Assembly (NCBI RefSeq): GCF_030867145.1
Contig: NC_134428.1
Span: forward strand, 23,353,537-23,417,536
Source: Opisthocomus hoazin
Lineage: Eukaryota > Chordata > Aves > Opisthocomiformes > Opisthocomidae
Length of the DNA: 64,000 bases
Reading direction: 5' to 3'
Positions 22,401 to 33,000 of the stretch are shown here, piece after piece (position 1 is the first letter of the stretch; each line of letters opens with the position of its first letter). The notes below the pieces were generated by a model, which did no database searches, had not been told where the DNA came from, and saw only the letters and a program-made list of their open reading frames with translations. The translations under genes and the position numbers were made by a program.

Positions 22401-25400
22401 CCACCCTTGCCCAGCATGGAGGTGTCCAAACCAGAGCTCAGCAGAGGACAGGACCCCCGCTCTCCCTCACACCCACGCCCTTCAGGTACACAGGTTTGCA
22501 GACGCAGGACTCGCCTCAACTAATCCAAACCCCTGGGCCCAAACCAGGACACATCAGAGCCCTGCCGTGACCGGGTGACAGCAGACGTTTTCCCTCAGTT
22601 CCCCCAACCACCCTTCCAAAAACCCACGCGAGCTCGCCTCCGCGCCAGCGGGGCCCCCACCTCGTACCAGACAGTGTCAGTCTCCAGGAACTTCACAGCC
22701 GCGCGGATCAGCTGCGCTTTGTTTCGCTGCGTGGGATTATCCAGCGCCGTGTTGCACAGCGTGGTCTGCAGGATAAAGGCAGTTTAAACCACTGTTACTC
22801 AAGGCTTGGGGAAGCAGCAGCTTCCACTCTACAAGGCCAAGAAGCAGCAGAGGAATTTGTACCAGAAAGAGAACCGAGGAGCACAGCTAAAAAGGGTGCA
22901 GGGCCAGAACACAGCTCGCGTAATAGGAATCTTCTCACTGGCTGCAGCAGCCTTTGGAGCAGGCCCATCAAACACCACGCAAGAGGCCTCATGGACTGCC
23001 CCAGAGCTCATCCCATTTCCTCCTGCCCCTTGCTATCCCCAGTAACACTGCCCAGCTCCTTCTCCAGTGCCCCAGTGACACACATTCCCCCCTCGACAGT
23101 CACCCAGCCAGCATCTAACCGCCCTCACAACCACAAGGTTCTCCCAGTGCCCAGCCAAAGTCCCAACCTCTTGTCCCTGTTTCCATGGGCATTAGGACAA
23201 CCTGCTCTCTCCATGTTCTGTGTTTGGAGACCGTTCTCACGCCTGCATGGTCACCCCTATTTTAGGCCAAGCTGTGCCAATTCTACCACGAGCCCTCAGG
23301 AGAGCTGGGGGAGGCAGGACGCCGAAGGAAGCCTTCTCAGAAGATGCCCCCATCTCACGCACCCCAAAGCGGTTCTCAACCCTTGCTCTGGAATCCATCC
23401 AGCTGGCAGTGGCCTGGCAAAGCCATCTTCAACCCCTAGCATTTCAGTTCCCTGTCTTTAATCCTGACTTCCACGACCTGACTGCTCCCGGCACCACGCG
23501 TTCTGCCCCGCCGAGGTCTGGGTGACGCGAGCGGCCGTGCTCACCAGGTGCATGGTGTAGAACTGGATGGTGTCTTTCTGGGAGTCCCACTCTGTTGCCA
23601 CCGCAATGGCCAAGGCCTCACTGGGGACATTGAAGAGCTTGGCCTGGGGTGTTTTCAGCTTTCGGTGGTCCAGGTTTATTTCAAAGCCTCCTGGGGAATC
23701 AGAGTAGAAATCCTGGGGAATCAAAGAGGAGTGGGCACTAAGGAACAACAGACAACCCCACGGCGGGAGCAGATTCAGAACTCAAATTCCCCCCCCCCCC
23801 CCCCCATCAGCTGGACATACTCTCCCCAAACAGTCTTGGAAGCTGTTTCCTGCCACAAAGCTTCACTATAGATGAGGAAGGGGCACAGCAGGCTGGTGAC
23901 AAACCCCCGACTCACACAGCCCGGGTTGTGGGTGTGCCATGCTCTCGCTGAGGCGGCGTGGGCTGATAACCCCCCTCCCGGGAACCAGCCCCTCCATCCC
24001 GTCCTGGCGTCCGTACTCACCTTCTCCTTGAGAGATGCTCACATTCTGGTAAAACCGCTTCCTCTCTGGGGGCAAAACAAGAGCCATTCAGAGGGCAGTT
24101 AGAGGAGGTCCGGTCCCTTCCCCTGCTCCTCATCACAGCCCAGAACAGACAAAGCCCCCTGGGCTGTCAAGGTGGCCTGGCCACAAAATCCAGTGCACTC
24201 ACCCCCAGCTTCCAAACACTGCAGTTTCAGTGAGCTCCACTCAGCTGGGGAAGTGCCACGAAACTGGTGAAAAACCACAGTGTTGCTGTGCACAACGGGC
24301 AAGCGAACAGGACCAGCCTGACTTTGCTTCCACCAGCCCATGCTGGGCTCAGCTGCCTTCGAACTGCCCCGCACTGAGCTTCTACAGAGCCTGGCAGGGA
24401 CGGTTTCCCAAAGCAGACCTGTCCCAGCACTCCTTCCGGAGTTTCACTCAGGCCTCAAGCTTTCAAGATCCTCACACGGCTGTCAGCTTGGACAAATTAA
24501 TCCCTGAACCGCCTTGGCTGACTCTCTCTCCTGTGTGTTGTATCTCAGAGCGACAAGAAACCCAGCAGAGCTGGGTGAGAGGCAGGGTAGGGCACAGCAG
24601 CCCCTCCTTCCCCTCCCGATGGTGACAAACCCACCGGTGCCAGCCCGCACTCTCCCCCTCGCTCATTCTCTGCTTTGCCCTGCAGCCGGTGCGCCCGCTG
24701 GAAGAACGGCTGCAGGCGGGCTCGGAGGGCGCAGGACACTGCTCCCTCCGCTGTGATGGCCCACGGGGGCAGGTTTATGGCAGACACAGGAGGCAGCAGC
24801 TGGATGATGTTGGGGACACGTCTGCACACTGCAGCAGGCCACTGAGTCCTCTCCCCTGCTGGAGAGCAGCTCTGCAGAGAGGAACCTGGGTGTCCTGGAG
24901 GATGACAGGTTGACCATGAGCCAGCAGTGTGCCCTGGGTGCCAAGAAGGCCAATGGGATCCTGGGGTGCATCAAGAGGAGTGTGGGCAGCAAGTCGAGGG
25001 AGGTTCTCCTTCCCCTCTGCTCTGCCCTGGTGAGGCCCCATCTGCAGTGCTGTGTCCAGTGCTGGGCTCCCCAGTTCCAGAAAGATGAGGAGCTACTGGA
25101 GAGAGTCCAGCGCAGGGCTACGAGGATGAGGAGGGGACTGGAGCATCTCTCCTACGAGGAGAGGCTGAGGGAGCTGGGCTTGTTCAGCCTGGAGAAGAGA
25201 AGGCTGAGAGGAGATCTTAGAAATGCCTACAAATATCTGCAGGGTGGGTGTCAGGAGGACGGGGCCAGACTGTTTCCAGTGGTGCCCAGCGACAGGACAA
25301 GGGGCAACGGGCACAAACTGACGCAGAGGAAGCTCCAGCTGAACCCGAGGAAGAACTTCTTCCCTCTGAGGGTGACGGAGCCCTGGCCCAGGCTGCCCAG

Positions 25401-26607
25401 GGAGGTTGTGGAGTCTCCTTCTCTGGAGATATTCCAGTCCCGCCTGGACGCGGTGCTGTGCAGCCTGCGCTGGGTGACCCTGCTTGGGCAGGGGGTTGGG
25501 CTGGGTGACCCACAAAGGTCCCTTCCAACCCCAAACATGCTATGATTCTGTGAGTCACCAGGGGAGGAACCACCTCCCACAGCTGCCTCCAGCCCACGCG
25601 TCCCTCTCCGGCTGGGGAACACGCCTGCTCCACCAGCAAGCTGAGCCTGAGGGAACCACAGGTTCCTGTTCGAGAGCAGCCTCCTTTCCTACAAGCACCG
25701 TTTCATGCACTCCCAACACCCGAAAGCTGGATTACACGCATGGCAAAAGCTTGTACCCCTCACACAAGGCAGACAGAATCTGCAAGCCGTTCCCTGATGA
25801 GAGCAACTAGACTGTAAATCCCAAACCCTTAATTGATCTCGTGAAGCGAGCAGGCTGGGTTGCAGATCTGTTATTCTAGGCTAAAAAAACCATGTTCTTG
25901 CTGGGGAAGCGGAACGGGTTTTGGTCAGCGATCTGCAAGCTTTTGGGGCCTCAGAAAACGCCCCACTGTTAAGGCACAGCTCCACAAAGATTAACGTGCC
26001 TGCACCCCAGAGGAGGCCTGACCTGCGTCAGCGGGCGCCCGCTAGCCCGCCATGAGTCACCATGACCCTATGGCCTCACCTCCGCCAGAACGACACTGAT
26101 TTTGCTCTCCTCAAACCCACACGTTTCCAGCAAAATCTGTGGAGGGGACACGTGGCCTAGAATGTGCCTGAACCCCCCTGGCTGGGTCCCACCTCCCCGA
26201 ATCCCTGAAAAACACCAACCCGCAAGAGCAAACCGCTGCACTGAGGACTTGGCCGTGCTCCCACCGACCTCCCCCCGCCCCGATCCCCCACTACCGCCCG
26301 CAGAAGGGCGCGGGGGGAGGCCCGGCGCCTGGGCCCCGTTGCCCGAGCCGCTGAAACGCCCTGGGGAGCCGGGCCCCGGCAAGACTGTGCGGGCACCGGC
26401 ACCGAGGTGACCTTGAGGGCGGTCGCCGCTCCCCGAAGGCGGCTGGAGAGGCCCCGGGCGGCCCAGCGCTCCCTCACCTGCCGGCGGGGCGTAGGCCCGG
26501 CCCCCGCCCGGTCCCAGCGGGCCGCTCCCGCCGGCGGCGGAGGGCGGGCGGGGGAGCCGGGCGGGCGGGGAGCGGCCCCACAGCAACCGGCGGCAGCCGC
26601 ACCACAT
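19474..26607 (-). CDS. ATPAF2: ATPAF2 (ATP12), mitochondrial F1-ATPase assembly factor 2
   Basis: Matrix chaperone that binds the F1 alpha subunit during ATP synthase assembly. Minus-strand exons in coding order: 26478-26607, 24021-24065, 23545-23690, 22668-22765, 22031-22111, 21780-21892, 20239-20354, 19474-19611. All junctions are GT-AG and phase-consistent, giving 288 codons plus TGA; human is 289. Residues 1-43 form an Arg/Pro-rich mitochondrial presequence starting [18 protein letters not shown]. The ATP12 domain follows: [105 protein letters not shown]. The Trp of TEWDSQ (residue 93) corresponds to human Trp94, altered in complex V deficiency. The start is the only ATG in frame; the frame upstream is open through the CTC repeat as poly-Leu but has no ATG. 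The gene is intact and divergent from GID4. Confidence 0.96.
20442..20489 (+). repeat. Two-copy short tandem duplication in ATPAF2 intron
   Basis: CGGGGTGTGGTACCTCC occurs twice, about 27 bases apart. It lies in the intron upstream of ATPAF2 exon 7. No function is evident. Confidence 0.6.
23789..23805 (+). repeat. Poly-C run of 17 in ATPAF2 intron 2
   Basis: An uninterrupted C homopolymer (G on the gene strand) about 100 nt upstream of exon 3 on the gene strand. It may be miscounted in the assembly but does not touch coding sequence. Confidence 0.85.
24856..25551 (+). mobile_element. CR1 LINE, 3' part (ATPAF2 intron 1)
   Basis: CR1 copy on the plus strand, antisense to ATPAF2, running from CTGCTGGAGAGCAGCTCTGC to the ATGCTATGATTCTGTG end. 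ORF2 tail blocks [18 protein letters not shown] and [20 protein letters not shown] are intact over about 210 codons. It is visually near-identical to the copies at 1230, 28577, 38221 and 42110, so probably recent. Confidence 0.95.
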
Positions 26608-26613
26608 CGCGGC

Positions 26614-26680
26614 GAGGAGGAGGAGGAGGAGGAGGAGGAGGAGGAGGAGGAGGAGGAGGAGGAGGAGGAGGAGGAGGAGG
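26614..26680 (+). repeat. (GAG)n trinucleotide repeat in the ATPAF2 5' leader
   Basis: A pure 67-base GAG/CTC array beginning seven bases upstream of the ATPAF2 ATG on the gene strand. In the ATPAF2 frame it would read poly-Leu, on the plus strand poly-Glu. It lies in the ATPAF2 5' UTR if transcription starts upstream, as the promoter motifs suggest. Confidence 0.95.
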
Positions 26681-27054
26681 AACAACAGCCGGCCCGCCTC
26701 AGCGCGGCTCAACGGGCGCCGCCATCTTGCCGTTGCGGCAGCCAATCAGCGCCGCGAACGCGTTTTGCCCCTTCTGCCGCCCCGTCCCGCCGGGGAGCGC
26801 GGCCACGCCACCGAAAAACCACACTTCCCAGCAGCCCCCGCGGGCGCGCCTGCCGGGAGGAAGCGCGTGTCCCCTTCCCTCCGCCAACCGGTGCCCGGCC
26901 CCGCCCCCCCCGCAGCTCCCGCGGGGGCCAATGGGAGCGCGCGGAGGCGCTGCCGGGAGGCCCTGGGCCGAGCGGCGGCGGCCTGGGCGCGCGGGGAGCG
27001 GAGCGGAGCGCAGCGCCCCCCCCGGCCACGCTGGCTCCCGGCGACCCCCCCGAG
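26681..27054. promoter_or_regulatory. Divergent ATPAF2/GID4 CpG-island promoter
   Basis: A very GC-rich gap between the two ATGs. It has CCAAT boxes at 26742-26746 (GCCAATCAGC) and 26928-26932 (GGCCAATGGG) and a strong YY1-type element GCCGCCATCTT at 26718-26728, whose complement AAGATGGCGGC is typical just downstream of start sites. There is no TATA box. The geometry suggests ATPAF2 transcription starts near 26730-26800 and GID4 starts right of the CCAAT at 26928. Confidence 0.7.
26699..26725 (-). promoter_or_regulatory. Upstream ORF in the ATPAF2 leader (8 codons)
   Basis: On the minus strand the YY1 element contains an ATG in strong context (AAGATGG). It opens a short frame reading MAAPVEPR then TGA, ending about 90 nt before the ATPAF2 ATG. 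If the transcript starts upstream it could modulate ATPAF2 translation. Inference only. Confidence 0.4.
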
Positions 27055-30000
27055 ATGCCGGTGCGGAGCGAGCGGTGCCGCGCGGGCGGGGCGGCGGCGG
27101 AGGGAGGGGGGACGGCGGCGGGGGACGGCGGCTCGGCCTCCTCGGCTCCCTCCGGTCCGGCCGCCAGCAGCAGCCTGGTGCCGCCGCCCCCCATCAACAC
27201 GGCGCAGCCCGGCGTGGCCACCTCGCTGCTCTACAGCGGCGCCAAGTTCCGCGGGCAGCAGCGCAGCAAGGGCAACGCCTACGAGGTAGAGGTCGTCATG
27301 CAGGTGAGGGCACCGGCCGGCCCCCCCCCCCCCGGTCCCCGCTCCCCGCCTCGGCCCTTCCCGGGCCGCCGCGCTCCGGTTTCCCCTCAGGCCCCGGCCG
27401 CCCCCACCCCGGTGTTCCCTCAGAGGCCGGCGCTCGCCGTGGGGCCTGTGGCTGAGGAGGGGGAGACCCCCCCCCCCCCCCCGCCCTGGGTCCCTAGTCC
27501 CCTCGGCCCCGCTGAGGTGGGACCAGGGAGGTGGGGGGGGCCCGGGGCCCTCCCTATCCCCCTCCCTGCTCCCCTCAGGCCTGGCAGTGCCCAAGGCCTC
27601 CCCCAGCCCGGTGACAGCTGTGGGTCTTCAGGCCCTGGAGAGCTCTCAAACCCCACCTCGGGGGGGTTTCCCTTCCTCACAAGCCTGGGGAGAAGACCCC
27701 CGCTCGCCCCCCCAGGCCCTCGCACTCCCAGGCCCCCGCCTGCCTCACCCCCAGCCCCCTCAGGGGCCCAGCACCCCCTCCGTGCTCTCTTTCCCTCCTC
27801 CTTGCTCCCTTCCCCTCAAACCCCGCGGACCCGCCGCACTCGAGCCTTTTTCCCCCACCACCTCTTTGCCCCCTTCTCCTCAGACCCGCGGGGTTCCCAA
27901 CCCGGGGTCCCTCCCCGGTCTGGGGGTGGCCGTACACCTCCATGCTGCGGGGCGGGAGGTGAAGAGCCCGGCTCAGAGCGGGTGTTGTCCCGGGACGTCC
28001 CCGCCAGCGGGACAGCCTGTATTTCAGGCCTGGCTGGAAATCAGCAGCGATCCAGCTCCCGGTCCCTGGCTGGCGGAGCGTGGCCTGGCTGGGGCTGGGA
28101 CCCCGGGCTCCCCATCCCCGGGAGGGCTCCTCGGGGCAAAGCGCAGCGGTTCGTCTGCGGCAGGGACGCAGCCGGGTAGCTGTAGCGCCCAGCTGCGCTG
28201 GGGAATCGGGACACGGGCTCACGTGCCTTTCCCGTTCCTCCCCACAGTCATTGTCACCCTGCGTGCTTTATTTTTAGTCCCAGGCATTGGCGCGATCGCT
28301 TTGGGCCGAGCTGGCAAGAGGTGTGGAGTCGTTAGCAGGCAGACGAGCCAGGCATCTGACACACGCGTTCCCATAGAGCACCCTGCAAGTCGCAGCCTTG
28401 TTCCCAGTTTGGTGGCACGGGATCTGGGGGACCGTGGTTGAGCGTGTAGCGAAAGCAGTGATGAAGCTTGATGGGCATGCTGGCGTTGTGGAGTAGTGTC
28501 AGAGCCCTGGGGTCAGCAGATGGGCGAGTGTTTGAACCAGACCGTCTGTTTTCGCATTCAGTCCTCCCCGTGTCAATGAATCCCAGCATGGCAGGGGCTG
28601 GCAGGGACCTCTGTGGGTCACCCAGCCCAACCCCCTGCCCAAGCAGGGTCACCCAGAGCAGGCTGCACAGCACCGCGTCCAGGCGGGGCTGGAATATCTC
28701 CAGAGAAGGAGACTCCACAGCCTCCCTGGGCAGCCTGGGCCAGGGCTCCGTCACCCTCAGAGGGAAGAAGTTCTTCCTTGGGTTCAGCTGGAACTTCCTC
28801 TGCTTCAGTTTGTGCCCGTTGCCCCTTGTCCTGTCGCTGGGCACCACTGGAAACAGTCTGGCCCTGTCCTCCTGACCCCCACCCTGCAGATACTTGTAGG
28901 CATTTCTAAGGTCCCCTCTCAGCCTTCTCTTCTCCAGGCTGAACAAGCCCAGCTCCCTCAGCCTCTCCTCATAGGAGAGATGCTCCAGTCCCCTCCTCAT
29001 CCTCGTAGCCCTCCGCTGGACTCTCTCCAGTAGCTCTTCATCTTTCTTGAACTGGGGTGCCCAGCACTGGACACAGCACTGCAGATGGGGCCTCACCAGG
29101 GCAGAGCAGAGAGGGAGAACCTCCCTCGACCTGCTGCCCACACTCCTCTTGATGCACCCCAGAATGGCAGGAGTGTACCTGGTAGGGTTTGCTGTGGTGG
29201 GGACATCCCATGGCTGATCAGCTTCACTGCACGCTGCCTGCTCGCAGGGGCTGGCTGTGGCTTTGTGCTAAAAATGCTGCTGTTTTGCGCGTGTCAGCCG
29301 AGAAGAGGTGGCTGCCTGCTCTCCCTGTGCTGATCGCAGAGAAACGCCGCTTTTCTTTGATCACAGGTGGGGAAGATCCATCTTCTCGCAGCTGATGTTT
29401 ACACTTCCCCAGATAACTCGCTTCTTGCTTTGAAGGTGGATCTGGAGATGTCAGGGAAAAGCTTGGAAAAATCCCCTGGCTTTAAAGGTGCTTGGAACAG
29501 ATGCAGCCCCCCGCCTAGCTTCTACGCAGCAGAAACAGCGAGATGCAGCCCCGTAGCTCAAAAAAAGGGCGACGTAAAAGCGTTGGATCGGGGAGAAAGG
29601 CCTCTTTCCAAACGCACGAGACATTGTCTGGCTCCTGAGCAGGCTCTGGCGTGCGCCGTGCTGGGTGCTAGGCAGAGAGAGCAGGCAGTGCATCAGGGAG
29701 GCACGGGTCAGGCCTGTAAAATAAGCAGACGGCGAAGCTCAGGGCCGTGCTTTCTTCCTCCAGTCTGAATTATCTCCGTTAAATAGATGGTTTTTACTCT
29801 TCTCTCACCTGAGTGCCGGTTCGCTCGTAGCGGTTGACTGGGAAATGTGGGGGCTGGGGGCGTGGGCGATTCTGCCGGTGCTGCTCTCACTTGGAGAAAG
29901 CTGTGAGTCTGCTTCCTTCTGGGTGGAGATGCTGGGGTTTGCTTCCCGCTGGAGATGGCCGGGCAGAGGGTGCTGCCTGGGTGTGATGGAGCTGGCGGCG

Positions 30001-33000
30001 GGGCGGGGGTCGTCAGGCCTGGGGTGTGGGGGCTGTTGGAGGTGAGCTGGGCACCTCTGAACGATCTTTCCGAGTGGTTCCCAGCCCTGGGGAAGGGCTG
30101 CTGGCATGAGCGTTGGGCAGGAAGCTGGACAGTCTGTACCAGCTCCAGCTGAAATTAGCCTTGGAGGGGTTAGAAGCTGCTTTGGATCAACTGGGTGCCC
30201 CCATGCATATGTTTATGGATGGGCTTTGCGCTCTTTTCCAGCATGTGGATATGGAAAACTCCTATCTCTGCGGATACTTGAAGATTAAAGGCCTTACAGA
30301 GGTGAGTGTGAACTGCAAAGCAGCAAGAAAAGGTGCTGCGTAAGGGGTTTTCTTTTTCCTGGTGGGGTGGGAGAAGCTGCCACCAGAAATAGGAAGTGAA
30401 GGGACTGAGCATACAGTAAATTTGACCACTAAGTAGTCTCAGAGCTCCAGTCTGTTGTTCTTGGCGTGTCAGACAAACAGGAGGGGCATTGGTGGGAGTC
30501 CTGAATGGGGGCAGCTTGTCTGGCGTCCCTGAAGGTCTGAGCAGAACCGAATCTGACCCTGCCGTCAGCTGTAGGCACTCTGCCAGCGGTGGGGTGTCGC
30601 TGAAAGAAAACAATCCAGGACCCCAGCCATCAGATCTTTACGTGCTTCCTTCCCCACCCATCCTCCAAGGTTGGCTCGTGGTGTGGGGCGGTCGGTGACA
30701 ACTGTCTCCCGGGGGTGACGCTTCGCTCGGCTGCGGCGCACCCTGTGTCTGTCATTACACGGGAGCGCTCGGAGAAGCTCCCTCGCCCCAGCCGAGCCCG
30801 CTGCCCCTGCCTGCCTTCTCCTAATTCGGTGCCAACGTAAAGCTGAAGAGGAGCACCTTCATCCCCAGTGGGGTGGCTGAACCCAGCCCTTGGGCTTTGC
30901 AGCAGGGTATCTGCTGGGGAGCGGAGCTGGCTGTGAACGGTCGCTTGCACTCGTCTGGCTGGGAGCTTCCCCGCAGTCCAGCTCTGCCACGGCTCCGTCT
31001 GGATCCGTGAAGGGAAGGGAGAGGCTGGAGGAAGAGGGTGGAGGCTGTGCGTGCGTATGAGTCGGACTTCGAGGCGTGGGGCAGGACGAGTCAGCGTGCT
31101 GCTTGGAGGGACGCGAGCACCGGCCTCGGGCGGCCCGAGATGCTGCTTTCTGCTGAGCGTGTGCACCTCTGCGTTGGAGCTCCTGTCTCTCGATGACGAA
31201 TCTTCTGACCTCTCGTTTGTCTCTCTGCCCTCCTAGGAGTACCCAACCCTCACCACTTTCTTTGAAGGGGAAATAATCAGTAAAAAGCACCCTTTCTTAA
31301 CGCGCAAGTGGGACGCTGACGAAGATGTGGATCGTAAACACTGGGTAAATGAATGTGGGGGAGCAGACATGGGCCTGGTGCAGTCCTGGCTGGTTTAGAG
31401 GTGGGGTGCGGCATGTGCCCGTGCAAGAGCTGTCGGAAGGGCCTGGAAACTTCTCCTGTTTGGGTGTCTCCCTCCTTTTCCCGCTGGGATCTCTGCAACG
31501 AGAGGTCCCTTCACAGGCTGTGATCCATGAGGAGGGAGGGGGCGTCTTGTTTTACACTTGCTGGGGTTGGAAGGGGGTGGGTGCGATCCCTGTCTCTTGT
31601 TTGATCCCTGTCTCTTGGCCCCCCAGGAGAACACTCCCTTTGTTCTGAAGGCTCCTTGCAGAACGGAGTGGAGAAGGGCAGAGGTGCTGCTCTGGCCCGG
31701 GCAGGGCTGTTGGTACCTGTGTCTCAGCCACCTCGGGCCTCTGCTGGGCGTAGGGTGTGTCTGCCGCTGCGCTGGGGAGCATCGTCAGCAGCCGATTGCC
31801 TCCCCGCCTTGACCTTTGCTGCTGTTTGCCAGGCGTTGATGTTTATTATGTTGCTGTCAAAATATCTTCCTCTGGAAGTGCAGGAGCTTCTCCAGGCGGG
31901 CTGGATGTGGCTGTGGGTGTCTGGCAATCCTCTGTGCTCCCCCGGGCTAGTCCTGGGGTGTGTGTTTAGCCCCTTTGGTGAGGAGCTCCTGGTCTGTAGC
32001 ATTTTTTCCCTCCTAAACAGCAGCTGGCACCAGTGAGCTCTACTCCTGGAATAACCATCCTGGTTTTTTTTTCCTTTTCCCTTTTGTTTCAGGGAAAGTT
32101 CCAGGCTTTTTACCAGTATGCAAAAACATTTAACTCTGATGACTTTGATTATGAGGATCTGAAAAACGGGGACTATGTCTTCATGAGGTGGAAGGTAAAC
32201 TCTGCATGTCTCCTTCTCTGATGAGCTGCTTACAAGCGACTGACAGAGGCTTGTGGTGCCTGAAAGCTTTTTCAGCTGCCGTGTTTTAATGAAAGATCTC
32301 ACCCTACCAACCTCGTAACCCACTGTACTTGCAAATTGCAGTGTGACTTCCGTCTAGCCAGCTAATTGCGTCCTTAAGGGCTGCAGTGAAGGCTAAAAAC
32401 ACAACAGGAAAATCTTGCTTGGTGATGCTCCAGAGGTTGAGAGAGTTGGGGTGTGGGGCCGGTGTGTTTGATGCAGACCGGCCAGTCTGCACCTCTCTGT
32501 TCATCAGCTGGATCGATTCCTTGCTCTTTATGTGAGCCTTGGGCAGCTGCAGCGGGAGGAAATCATGGAATCACAGACTAGTTTGGGCTGGAAGGGACCT
32601 GTAAAGGCCATCCTGTCCAAACCCCTGCCGTGAGCAGGGACATCTTCAACCAGATCAGGCTGCTCGGAGCCCCGTCCAACCTGACCTGGAATGTCTGCAG
32701 GGATGGGGCATCTCCCACCTCTCTGGGCAACCTGTGCCAGGGTTTCACCACCCTCATTGTAAAAAAACTCTTCCTTATATCTAGTCTAAATCTACCCTTT
32801 TTTATTTTAAAACCATTACCCCTTGTCCTATCACTACAGACCATGGTAAACTATCACTACAGACCATGATAAAAAGTCTTTCTCCATCTTTCTTATAAGC
32901 CCCCTCTAAATATTGAAAGACTGCAGTAAGGTCTCGTTGGAGCCTTCTCTTCATCATCAGGCGACTCCGATTCCTGATTTTGCAGTTGGTTTCTGGATTG

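Noticed and set aside
26407-28179. 590-codon plus-strand frame starting before GID4 and running into its intron 1
   Set aside because: It has no ATG before the GID4 start and continues past the clear GTGAGG donor at 27304. Only 27055-27303 (and perhaps a short non-AUG extension) is supported.
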